64,000 nt of DNA from Acidimicrobiia bacterium (GTDB taxonomy: Bacteria > Actinomycetota > Acidimicrobiia > Acidimicrobiales > Aldehydirespiratoraceae), in the NCBI GenBank assembly GCA_022819505.1, contig JAJEHD010000003.1, positions 248,001 to 312,000 on the forward strand, read 5' to 3'. The translations under genes were made by a program, and so were the position numbers. The notes beneath the pieces were generated by a model that saw only the letters and a list, made by a program, of their open reading frames with translations, made no database searches and was not told where the DNA came from. Each line of letters begins with the position of its first letter. Positions within the stretch are counted from its first letter, which is position 1. Positions 44,611 through 52,200 of this stretch are shown here, in pieces.

Positions 44611-46434
44611 TCACTTCTTCGGCCCTTCGGCGAGCCGGTCCTTCACTTGGGCGATCAGGCCGCTGTGCTGGGAGCGGAAGATCTGCTCGTCGTAGTGGCT
44701 TTCCAGCAGGTCGAGCTCCTCGGTGAAGGCCTTCTTCATGCTCCAGCACATGATCAACAGGATCACCGAGAACGGCAGACCGATCGAGACCGCCGCGGTC
44801 TGCAGGGCGCTGAGCCCTCCGCCGATCAGCAGCGCGATGGCCACCACCCCCTCCATCACGGCCCAGAACACTCTCTGGGGCTTGGGCGAGTCGAGCTTGC
44901 CCCCTGAGGTGAGGTGGTCGACCACCAGCGACCCGGAGTCCGAGGAGGTCACGAAGAACGACACCAGCAGCAGCACGCCGATGAAGGAGACGATGTTGGT
45001 GAGCGGGAACGCCTCCAGCATGTCGAACAGGGCGGTGGCCACGTTGTCGTTGACTGCGGTGGCCACGTCGCGCTCGCCGGTCATCTGCAGGTTGATGGCC
45101 GAGCCGCCGAACACCGACATCCACAGGAAGCACAGGATCGACGGCAGGAAGATCACTCCCACCAGCAGCTCGCGCACCGAGCGGCCCTTGGAGATGCGGG
45201 CGATGAACATTCCCACGAACGGCGACCATGAGATCCACCATCCCCAGTAGAAGATCGTCCACCACGCCTGCCACTGGGTCTCCTCGAAGGCTGCGTTCCA
45301 GAACGCGAACTCCGGCAGGACCTGGACGTAGTAGCCCAGGCTCTGGGTGTACAGCGACAGGATGAACAGCGTCGGGCCGACCAGCAGCATGAACACCAAG
45401 AAGGCACCTGCCAGCCAGATGTTCAGCTCGCTGAGCCGCTTGACCCCCGCATCGAGACCGGCGACCACCGAGATGGTGGCCAGCCCGGTTATGGCGAGGA
45501 TCAGGACGATCTGGAACCACGTTTCGTTGGGCAGCCCGAAGAGCTTGTTGAGACCGGCGGCCCCCTGCTGCGCACCGAAGCCCAGGGAGGTGGCCAGCCC
45601 GAACAGGGTGGCGATGACGGTCAGGATGTCGATGACATGGCCCCAGGTTCCGTAGATGCGCGGCCCGAGGATCGGGTAGAAGATCGACCGGAAGGTCAGC
45701 GGCAGTCCCCGGTTGTAGGCGAAGAAGCCCAGAGCCAGCGCCGTCAGCCCGTAGAGGGCCCAACCGTGAACGCCCCAATGGAGATAGGTGGTGGCCAGCG
45801 CGGCCTTGCCGGCCTCCACGCTGCCGGGCTCCACATCGAACAGCGGTGCCGGGGACGTGAAGTGGAAGATCGGCTCCGCGACTCCCCAGAACATCAGCCC
45901 GATGCCCAGACCCGCCGACAGCAGCATCGCGTACCACGAGACGGTGGAGAACTCCGGTAAGGCGAAGGGGCCGCCCAGCTTGATCTTCCCGTAGCGGCTG
46001 AATGCGAAGTACAGCGCCACCAGCAGGAAGATGTTGAAGTCGAGGATGTAGAACCAGCCGAGCGACCCGTTGATGAAGTTGAGGATCTCGCTGAACACGT
46101 CCTGGGTGGCCTCGACGAATATCGACAGGCAGATGAACACCACCAGGAACCCCGACGCCCAGAACGTGACCTGCGGGTGGATGTCGAACCCGGCCCGCAC
46201 GATGTTGCGGTCCCCGGGCTCCCGGTCGGCCACCTCCGGGTAGAAGTCGATGTCGGGATCGATCTGCAGACCCTCGAATGACTTGCGGTTGCTGATCGCC
46301 TCCTCGCGGCGGCGCTCCTCCTCCTCCTCCCAATCATGCAAGGCGAGGGTCGCCTCGGTCAGATCGATGTCGGTGTCGTCCGGCGATCGGTGGATGCGCG
46401 GATCTCCCGACGTCGTGTTGCCTGCGTCGTCCAT
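44611..46434 (-). CDS. BCCT-family transporter (betaine/choline/carnitine type)
   Basis: A 607-residue secondary carrier. The glycine loop GLGIGLMFWGVAEP (175-188), the TM4 box HWGVHGW (W220, W225) and the TM8 box WWTIFYWGWWISWSP (391-405) correspond to the tryptophan prism of BetP-type carriers. A trimethylammonium substrate is therefore likely. About 90 cytoplasmic residues precede the first helix, including a very acidic run EEEEERRREE. GGAGGA precedes the start. It is divergent from the chimeric channel at 46649 and co-oriented with the OpuAC protein. Confidence 0.9.
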   Translation of the reverse strand: MDDAGNTTSGDPRIHRSPDDTDIDLTEATLALHDWEEEEERRREEAISNRKSFEGLQIDPDIDFYPEVADREPGDRNIVRAGFDIHPQVTFWASGFLVVFICLSIFVEATQDVFSEILNFINGSLGWFYILDFNIFLLVALYFAFSRYGKIKLGGPFALPEFSTVSWYAMLLSAGLGIGLMFWGVAEPIFHFTSPAPLFDVEPGSVEAGKAALATTYLHWGVHGWALYGLTALALGFFAYNRGLPLTFRSIFYPILGPRIYGTWGHVIDILTVIATLFGLATSLGFGAQQGAAGLNKLFGLPNETWFQIVLILAITGLATISVVAGLDAGVKRLSELNIWLAGAFLVFMLLVGPTLFILSLYTQSLGYYVQVLPEFAFWNAAFEETQWQAWWTIFYWGWWISWSPFVGMFIARISKGRSVRELLVGVIFLPSILCFLWMSVFGGSAINLQMTGERDVATAVNDNVATALFDMLEAFPLTNIVSFIGVLLLVSFFVTSSDSGSLVVDHLTSGGKLDSPKPQRVFWAVMEGVVAIALLIGGGLSALQTAAVSIGLPFSVILLIMCWSMKKAFTEELDLLESHYDEQIFRSQHSGLIAQVKDRLAEGPKK

Positions 46435-46463
46435 GACGGTCCTCCGGGTTGTCTCCCCTTGGC

Positions 46464-46507
46464 CTGGACGGGCCCGGCACGTGCGCGCCGGGCCTCCCGG
46501 TGTCCAG
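46464..46507 (-). promoter_or_regulatory. Nested inverted repeat in the BCCT leader
   Basis: CTGGAC (46464-46469) pairs with GTCCAG (46502-46507). Inside it GGCCCGGC (46471-46478) pairs with GCCGGGCC (46487-46494) across an 8-base loop. The pair lies 30 bp upstream of the BCCT start on the minus strand, within its probable leader, and could form a two-part stem in RNA. Its role is unknown. Confidence 0.5.
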
Positions 46508-46566
46508 ACTCACCATGACCGTAACACGGATACTGAGTCTGTGCATATGGCCCCAGATAGCAGAAG

Positions 46567-46583
46567 ATAGTTCTTATTACTAT
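46567..46583. promoter_or_regulatory. AT-rich inverted repeat in the divergent BCCT/channel promoter region
   Basis: ATAGT-7 bp-ACTAT lies in the only AT-rich stretch of the 214-bp gap, close to the candidate -10 TATAGC of the plus-strand channel gene. It is a plausible operator, but no regulator is adjacent. Confidence 0.35.
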
Positions 46584-46648
46584 TCAATCGGCTATAGCGC
46601 AGCGTCAGGATGGGCTAGCCTCACATCGAGTCGATCCGGGGGCCACCC

Positions 46649-48724
46649 ATGCGACGAGCCTCAATCGCCGTCGTGCTGATCATGATCGCCATGCTGGCCT
46701 TACCCCTAGGCCAGGCGGCCGCGCAGGAGCCGTCCGAGGATGTCCCCCGGGTTCGGTTGGCCCGGGCAACCTGGGACACCGGCTGGTTCCAGGCGGAGGT
46801 GTACCGGCTGCTGCTGGAGCGGCTCGGCTACCGGGTGGACGGCCCGGTGACGATGGACAACGCGCAGTTCTACGAGGCGGTGGCAGCGGGCGAGGTCGAC
46901 CTGTGGGCCAACGGGTGGTTTCCCGCGCACGAAGTGTTCATCGCCGACGCGGCCCCAGTGTCCCGGGTCGGCACCGCGGTGGACGACGGGGCTCTCCAGG
47001 GCTACTTCGTCGATGCCGCGACGGCAGAGATGCACGGGATCTTCAACCTCGGAGCCCTGGCCGACCCCGCGGTGGCCGCGCTCTTCGATCACAACGGCAA
47101 CGGCCGGGCCGACTTGGTGGGCTGCAATATCGGATGGTCCTGCGCGGCCACCATCGACCACCATCTGGAGGCCTACGGCCTCGCCGGCACGGTGGAGCAG
47201 GTGCAGGGCGACTACTCGCCCCTCATCACCGAGACGATCGACCGTTTCCGGTCCGGTCAGCCCGTCCTCTACTTCACATGGACGCCCAACTGGACGGTAG
47301 GCGAACTGGTTCCCGGCTCCGACGTCGTGTGGTTGGAGACCCCGTTCCCGTCGCTGCCCCCGGATCAGGCGGCGGCACTGGACCGGACGGCCATCGCCGG
47401 GATAGCTGGATGCGCCAACGATCCTTGCCAGACGGGCTGGCCCCCCAACGACATCCGGGCCGTCGCCAACTCCGACTTCCTGGACGCGAACCCGTCGGTG
47501 CGCACCCTCCTGGAACTGGTTGTGCTTCCCCTCGCCGACATCTCGGCGGAGAACGCCCGGATGGTGACCGAGGGCGGGGATCCTGCCGACATTCGGCGCC
47601 ACGCCGAGGAGTGGGTCGCCGCCAACGCGGCAACGGTCAACCGGTGGATCTCTGCCGCCGACCCCGATGCGGTCGCCCTTGACGTCTCCGGGGTCGAGGA
47701 CACCGCTGCTGGTGGCACGCTGTCGGTGGCGGCGAGGGTCCTGCCGCCCTTCGTGATCTACGAGAACCGGACCTACAGCGGCTTCGAAGTAGAGCTGGTG
47801 CGGCTGGTTGCGGCCAAGCTGGGAATGTCGGCCGAGATATACGCGGTGGACACGGTGGCCAAGCAGGTCGACGACATCGGTCGCGGCGTGGCCCAGTTGG
47901 GCCTGGGCGGTGTGGCCATCACCGAGTCGCGCGAGGAGGTCGTCGACTTCTCGCTGCCGGTGCTTGACTCGGGCCTGACGATCCTGGTTCCCAACGAGTC
48001 GTCACGCGGCATGGTCGACCGGATCAGCACCTTCTTCGGGGCCATCGCTTCGTCGGACCTGCCCTGGCTCCTGGTGGTGTTCGGTGTGGCGGTGCTGATC
48101 GCGGCCCACCTGATCTGGTGGCTGGAGCGCCATCACAACCCCGACTTCGCCACTCCGTACCGCACCGGCATCTGGGACTCGTTCTACTGGTCGGTGGTGA
48201 CCATGAGCACGGTCGGATACGGCGACAAGGTTGCTCGGGGCACGAGGGGTCGGGTGATTGCTCTGGTGTGGATCGCTCTCGGCACGCTCGTGTTCGCCAG
48301 CTTCACCGCATCCATCGCCTCCTCTCTAGCCGTCAACGAGCTCAGGTCGGAGATCTCGGGGCCGTCGGACCTGGTGGGCCGTCGGGTCGCCACCGTCACC
48401 CACTCCGCCAGCGAGACCTACCTGCCCACCATCGGCATCGGTCCGGTCTACGTGGACGACATCGAGGATGCCTACTCCCTCCTGTCGGAGGGTCAGGTGG
48501 ATGCGGTCGTGTTCGACGCCCCCGTGCTCCAGTTCCACGCCGCCCGGGAGGGGGCCGGTGAGGTCGGGACAGTCGGCGCCGACTTCCAGAGGGTCCAGTA
48601 CGGCCTGATGCTCAGCGAGGACGACCCTGAGCTTCAGGAGAGCATCGATCTCGCCCTGCTCGACCTCGTCGAGAGCGGCATCTACCAGCGGCTCCACGAC
48701 GCCTGGTTCGGCGCGCAGTCCTAG
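46649..48724 (+). CDS. OpuAC domain fused to a GluR0-like ligand-gated potassium channel
   Basis: A 691-residue protein. A signal peptide covers about 1-25. An OpuAC domain (about 34-335) is clearly related to the neighbouring binding protein (WANGWFPAHEVF, LYFTWTPNWTVGELV, DHNGNGRADL at 147-156). Ligand-binding lobe S1 follows (about 357-455), then helix M1 (471-492), a pore helix and filter TVGYGD (521-526), helix M2 (533-556) ending in SFTASIASSLAV, and lobe S2 (about 570-690). This order, with no third helix, is the prokaryotic ionotropic glutamate receptor plan. R428 and D623 align with iGluR carboxylate- and amine-binding residues. An OpuAC domain in place of the eukaryotic amino-terminal domain makes it a candidate betaine/amino-acid-gated potassium channel. 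Confidence 0.88.
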   Translation: MRRASIAVVLIMIAMLALPLGQAAAQEPSEDVPRVRLARATWDTGWFQAEVYRLLLERLGYRVDGPVTMDNAQFYEAVAAGEVDLWANGWFPAHEVFIADAAPVSRVGTAVDDGALQGYFVDAATAEMHGIFNLGALADPAVAALFDHNGNGRADLVGCNIGWSCAATIDHHLEAYGLAGTVEQVQGDYSPLITETIDRFRSGQPVLYFTWTPNWTVGELVPGSDVVWLETPFPSLPPDQAAALDRTAIAGIAGCANDPCQTGWPPNDIRAVANSDFLDANPSVRTLLELVVLPLADISAENARMVTEGGDPADIRRHAEEWVAANAATVNRWISAADPDAVALDVSGVEDTAAGGTLSVAARVLPPFVIYENRTYSGFEVELVRLVAAKLGMSAEIYAVDTVAKQVDDIGRGVAQLGLGGVAITESREEVVDFSLPVLDSGLTILVPNESSRGMVDRISTFFGAIASSDLPWLLVVFGVAVLIAAHLIWWLERHHNPDFATPYRTGIWDSFYWSVVTMSTVGYGDKVARGTRGRVIALVWIALGTLVFASFTASIASSLAVNELRSEISGPSDLVGRRVATVTHSASETYLPTIGIGPVYVDDIEDAYSLLSEGQVDAVVFDAPVLQFHAAREGAGEVGTVGADFQRVQYGLMLSEDDPELQESIDLALLDLVESGIYQRLHDAWFGAQS

Positions 48725-48732
48725 AAGCGCCC

Positions 48733-48780
48733 AAATCCGCATGGGTTTTGCCCCTATATGACGTGTTTCTCTACAGATTT
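48733..48780 (+). repeat. 48-bp dispersed repeat, copy D
   Basis: Forward copy with intact ends AAATCCGCATGGGTTTTG and GTTTCTCTACAGATTT. It begins 9 bp after the stop of the chimeric channel and ends 20 bp before the convergent oxidoreductase stop, the same convergent placement as copies A and B. Confidence 0.75.
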
Positions 48781-48800
48781 GGTGGTGCGCCACAGGGCGG

Positions 48801-49742
48801 TCAGGCGAGGAGGGCCTCGACGGATGCGGCCCAGCCGACGTGGTCGCCGACCGTGGCGGGGTCGAATCCGGGCACTGCCAGCGACGACACGCCGAGCTCG
48901 CGGGCGATGGCTGCGATAGGTGCAGGGTCACCACTCTCGAAGATGAGATCTCCGAGAGCGGCGGGCGGGACCAGGTCTCCGGCGGCCGCAGTGTCGCCCC
49001 GTACGAGCTGTTCCCGGATGTCCTCGACGAGACCGCCGTCCAGTCCCCACTCCTGGCGCACGTCCGCCGCGGTGTTGAGGGATGCATAGACGGCGACGTG
49101 CATGATCGACGCGTCCGGGGCGTCGTCGTGGTGGACGAGCGGGGCCCAGATCAGCTCCGGCGGCCGGTCTCGGTGGGCGGCGCCGTCACCGATGACCGAC
49201 ACCGAGCGCCGGAGATCCGACGCGGGGATTGCCCATAGCAGGACCCGGTCGGCCAGTGCACCGGCGGCACGCATCATCTGGTCGCCCCGTCCCGCCATCA
49301 GGATCGGGACGGCATCGAGGTCGATGTCGAGGCCGCGGCCGGAGGCTTCATCCAGCGTCCCGCCGCGGGCGACCCCGCGAAGGAAGGCGACGAGCTCGGT
49401 GACCATCGCCGGCGCGTCCTGCCGGGAGATTCCGGCCGCGGCGGTGACCTCCGATCCGCCGGCCGCGATCCCGCAGAACACCCGCCCGGGCGCCATCTCC
49501 TGCAGGGTGGCCAGTGCAGAAGCGGTGTGGAACCGGTGGCGCAGGTACGGATTCGTCATGGCCGGCCCCAGCTCGATCCGCTCCGTGGCGGCCGCGACCT
49601 GGCCGAGTAGCAGCCACACGTCGCGCCACCAGAAGGCATCGGCGACGCCGATCCACTGCGCCCCTGCCTCCTCGGCGGTCCGCGCGAGGGCCACCGCCTG
49701 GCCGGCGTCCGGGTTGGCCACGTGGTTGATCACGCCGACCAT
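48801..49742 (-). CDS. LLM-class F420-type oxidoreductase
   Basis: A 313-residue luciferase-like oxidoreductase. The sequence AEEAGAQWIGVADAFWWRDVW with IELGPAMTNPYLRHRFHTASALATLQEM is typical of the group that includes F420-dependent enzymes. It partly overlaps the preceding gene's stop, so the two are translationally coupled. Substrate unknown. It forms a cluster with similar enzymes at 49742 and 51336. Confidence 0.83.
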   Translation of the reverse strand: MVGVINHVANPDAGQAVALARTAEEAGAQWIGVADAFWWRDVWLLLGQVAAATERIELGPAMTNPYLRHRFHTASALATLQEMAPGRVFCGIAAGGSEVTAAAGISRQDAPAMVTELVAFLRGVARGGTLDEASGRGLDIDLDAVPILMAGRGDQMMRAAGALADRVLLWAIPASDLRRSVSVIGDGAAHRDRPPELIWAPLVHHDDAPDASIMHVAVYASLNTAADVRQEWGLDGGLVEDIREQLVRGDTAAAGDLVPPAALGDLIFESGDPAPIAAIARELGVSSLAVPGFDPATVGDHVGWAASVEALLA

Positions 49743-50722
49743 CAGCCGCCTCCGAGTGCAGCGGTCATGGCTACGAAGGCCTCAGCCGCATGGTCGACAC
49801 CCTCGAGCAGGTCGTCCTGGAGCAGGGCGAGTCCGATGCTCGTGGGCCGATGCTCGCGCACGAGTTCCGCCAGCCGGCTGCCCACCACCGTGGGTTCTCC
49901 CACCAGCATCACCCGTTCGAGCACCATGTCGTCGACCAGCTTTCGTGCCGGTCTGGGGTCGCCGTCCCGGAGCGCCTGGGCGGCGGCCTGCACGGCGGCC
50001 AGGTCGAGCCCGAACTCCTCCCGCACCTCCGGTGGTGTGTCGAGCAGCCCCCAGACCATCTCGGGCCGGTGCCGCTCGATCGCCTTCTCCGTGAACGCCA
50101 CGCTCGGGTACAGCGCGATGTCGATCGGGCGGACCGAGCGGGCCCAGCCGACCACGGCCGGATACCGGAACGGGGGCATGCCCGACACGAAGGCACCGTC
50201 GGCCCGTCGCGACGCCAGCCGGTTCAGGCGGGGCCCGCGGGCGCCCACGAACACCGGGAGCGGCGCACCGGCGGCCGCCTCGGTGACAGACACGTCGGGG
50301 GGCGAGTACCCGGCTGCAGGCTTGCCGGCCGCGACCGCGCCGGCGATGTCGAGGAACTCGCTCATGCAATGCAGCGGTCGGGAGGCTTCCAGGCCGAACG
50401 GCGACAGCGACAGCTGGCCTCCCGCTCCCACCCCCAGCACCGCTCGGCCGCCGCTGAGCTCGTGGATGGTGAGCATGCTGGCGGTCGTCACGCCGGGGTG
50501 GCGCACATAGGGGTTGGTGATGCCGGTGGCCAGCCGGATCCGGTCGGTGACCACCGCGGCTGCGGCCAGCACCGCGAACGGGTCGCGGGCCGGTCCCTCG
50601 TCGCCCACCCACAGCTCGTCGAGGCCGAGATCCTCGACATGGCGGGCCAAATCGACCAACTCCGGCGCCGGTGCTTCCGGGAACACCCACACACCGACCG
50701 CGGGAGCGGTGTCACCGCTCAC
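49742..50722 (-). CDS. LLM-class F420-type oxidoreductase
   Basis: A 326-residue relative of the preceding gene, with LDELWVGDEGPARDPFAVLAAAA and IRLATGITNPYVRHPGVTTASMLTIHELSGGRAVLGVGAGG. The latter is the conserved F420/flavin-binding run. The GTG start lies 23 bp from the divergent AhpD-like ATG, so promoters must overlap. A substrate cannot be assigned. Confidence 0.84.
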   Translation of the reverse strand: MSGDTAPAVGVWVFPEAPAPELVDLARHVEDLGLDELWVGDEGPARDPFAVLAAAAVVTDRIRLATGITNPYVRHPGVTTASMLTIHELSGGRAVLGVGAGGQLSLSPFGLEASRPLHCMSEFLDIAGAVAAGKPAAGYSPPDVSVTEAAAGAPLPVFVGARGPRLNRLASRRADGAFVSGMPPFRYPAVVGWARSVRPIDIALYPSVAFTEKAIERHRPEMVWGLLDTPPEVREEFGLDLAAVQAAAQALRDGDPRPARKLVDDMVLERVMLVGEPTVVGSRLAELVREHRPTSIGLALLQDDLLEGVDHAAEAFVAMTAALGGG

Positions 50723-50732
50723 GGCACCGGCC

Positions 50733-50738
50733 TACCAT
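50733..50738 (+). promoter_or_regulatory. Leaderless -10 box of the AhpD-like gene
   Basis: TACCAT, 7 bases (CGCGGTC), then ATG at 50746. The divergent oxidoreductase start is only 11 bp away on the other side, so the box overlaps that gene's own upstream region. Confidence 0.5.
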
Positions 50739-50745
50739 CGCGGTC

Positions 50746-51324
50746 ATGGCCTGGATCGACACCGTCTCGTGGTCCGACGCCGAGGGCCCGCTCCGGGATG
50801 CCTACGACTGGCAGGCGGCGGCGCTGGGGGAGCCGGCCGAGTTCACGATGCTCGGGAGCCTGTACCCCGCCATCGTCGAGGAACGGCTCCGGCTCTACCG
50901 CACCGTCGAGCACTGCCCGTCGCAGCTCACCCCGATCGAGCGCCAGTCGGCCGCCCTCGTGACGTCCCGGCTGAACGGCACCGACCACTGCGCATCGGGA
51001 CTGCGACTCAAGCTCGAGTCGCTCGGCCTCGCCACCGTAGTGCTCGACGCCATCGACACCGACCCGGCCAATGTGGACTCCGGCGACGGCCGCTTCGACG
51101 CGATCTGCGCCTACGCCTCCAAGCTGACGCGGTCGCCTGACGCGGTTGTCCAGGACGATGTCGATCGGCTGCGCGAGCACGGGCTGAGCGACCTGGACAT
51201 CCTCGATCTCAACAACATGGTCGCCTACTACGCCTACATCAACCGGGTGGTGATGGGCCTCGGGCTTCGCAACGTGATGACCACCACCCAGCAGGCGACG
51301 AGCGCGGTCCCCGGCGAGCGCTGA
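50746..51324 (+). CDS. AhpD/carboxymuconolactone-decarboxylase-fold protein lacking the CxxC
   Basis: A 192-residue all-helical protein of the peroxidase-related AhpD-like fold (LTPIERQSAALVTSRLNGTDHC, then YAYINRVVMGLGL). Family members normally have CxxC and a histidine; here the equivalent run is TDHCASG, so only one cysteine remains. The peroxidase cycle needs two, so this may be a non-peroxidase relative or use a partner thiol. It sits between F420-type oxidoreductases. Confidence 0.75.
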   Translation: MAWIDTVSWSDAEGPLRDAYDWQAAALGEPAEFTMLGSLYPAIVEERLRLYRTVEHCPSQLTPIERQSAALVTSRLNGTDHCASGLRLKLESLGLATVVLDAIDTDPANVDSGDGRFDAICAYASKLTRSPDAVVQDDVDRLREHGLSDLDILDLNNMVAYYAYINRVVMGLGLRNVMTTTQQATSAVPGER

Positions 51325-51335
51325 CACCGGTCCGC

Positions 51336-52139
51336 TCATAGTCGCGGCATCACTTCGGAGGCGAGGACTTCGGTGGTTCGCAGCGAGCTGGTGTCGTCCT
51401 GTCCGGGGATGATCGAGAGGTCTTGCACTCCCAGTTCGGCGTAGCGGCCGATGGTGTCGACCATTTCGTCCACCGAACCGGTGGTGGCGTGCCACTCGAC
51501 GACGTCGCCGGTCACGTCGTGGGCGCCGTACTCGAGCCGGGTCCGGTGGGCCAGGAACTCCCCGCCCGCGTCGAAGAACCGCCGCGCCACCGGCGCCAAC
51601 TCGTCGGGAGTGGCCCGCGAGGACAGGAACGGAAGGCCCAGCGTCGCTGCTCGGGTCATCGTCCTCGCCGCTCCGGCCAGCCACACCGGCGGCGGACCGG
51701 TGCTGGAAGGTCCGGGGGACAGGGTCTCGTCGACGAGAAGGCGCCGGAGGGCCGCGAGGCGGTCGTCGAACACGGCTGCACGATCACTGAAGGCGATGCC
51801 CCTAGCTTCCAGGTCGTGGGCCCAGAATCCGGGCGTGACGACCAGCACGAGCCCGCCGCCCGCCATCCGGTGGAGCGTGTTGGCCTGCTTGGCCAGCCAG
51901 GCCGGGTCTCGTAGCGGGAGGATGGCGGCCGCGATGCCGGTGCGGGCCGTGGGGAACCGCCCGGCCAACCAAGCGAGTTCGGTCAAGCTCTCCATCGCGC
52001 CGGCCCAGCCCACGAAGTCAGGGTTGGCGAGGTAGCCGTCGCCCAGCCACAGTGTGTCAAGACCGCCCTCGACCGCGATCCGGCTCAGCTCGAGCGTGGT
52101 CTGTTGGGTCGTGGCGAACGGCGAGATCCCGACCCGCAT
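51336..52139 (-). CDS. LLM-class oxidoreductase, short form
   Basis: A 267-residue luciferase-like protein beginning MRVGISPFATTQQTTLELSRIAVEGG, with GLDTLWLGDGY and a shortened core. The usual insertion is missing. TAGCAT lies 7 bases upstream of the ATG, so it has its own leaderless promoter. It lies 11 bp beyond the AhpD-like gene's stop, in the opposite direction. Function unknown. Confidence 0.78.
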   Translation of the reverse strand: MRVGISPFATTQQTTLELSRIAVEGGLDTLWLGDGYLANPDFVGWAGAMESLTELAWLAGRFPTARTGIAAAILPLRDPAWLAKQANTLHRMAGGGLVLVVTPGFWAHDLEARGIAFSDRAAVFDDRLAALRRLLVDETLSPGPSSTGPPPVWLAGAARTMTRAATLGLPFLSSRATPDELAPVARRFFDAGGEFLAHRTRLEYGAHDVTGDVVEWHATTGSVDEMVDTIGRYAELGVQDLSIIPGQDDTSSLRTTEVLASEVMPRL

Positions 52140-52146
52140 CCCATCG

Positions 52147-52190
52147 ATGCTACGAGGATCGACCGGTGTGGTGGTGCCAAGAGGTCGATC
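52147..52190 (-). promoter_or_regulatory. Leaderless -10 box with adjacent inverted-repeat operator candidate
   Basis: TAGCAT (52147-52152 on the minus strand) precedes ATG 52139 by 7 bases. Just upstream GATCGACC (52157-52164) and GGTCGATC (52183-52190) form a perfect inverted repeat spaced by 18 bp, spanning where the -35 would lie. It may be an operator, or a terminator for the beta-lactamase-like gene, whose stop is only 11 bp away. Confidence 0.42.
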
Positions 52191-52200
52191 AATCGCCTGC

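Noticed and set aside
46649..48724. Simple ABC-type binding protein or plain potassium channel
   Set aside because: Either label ignores half of the protein; the S1-M1-P-M2-S2 order and the OpuAC domain are both clearly present in one frame.
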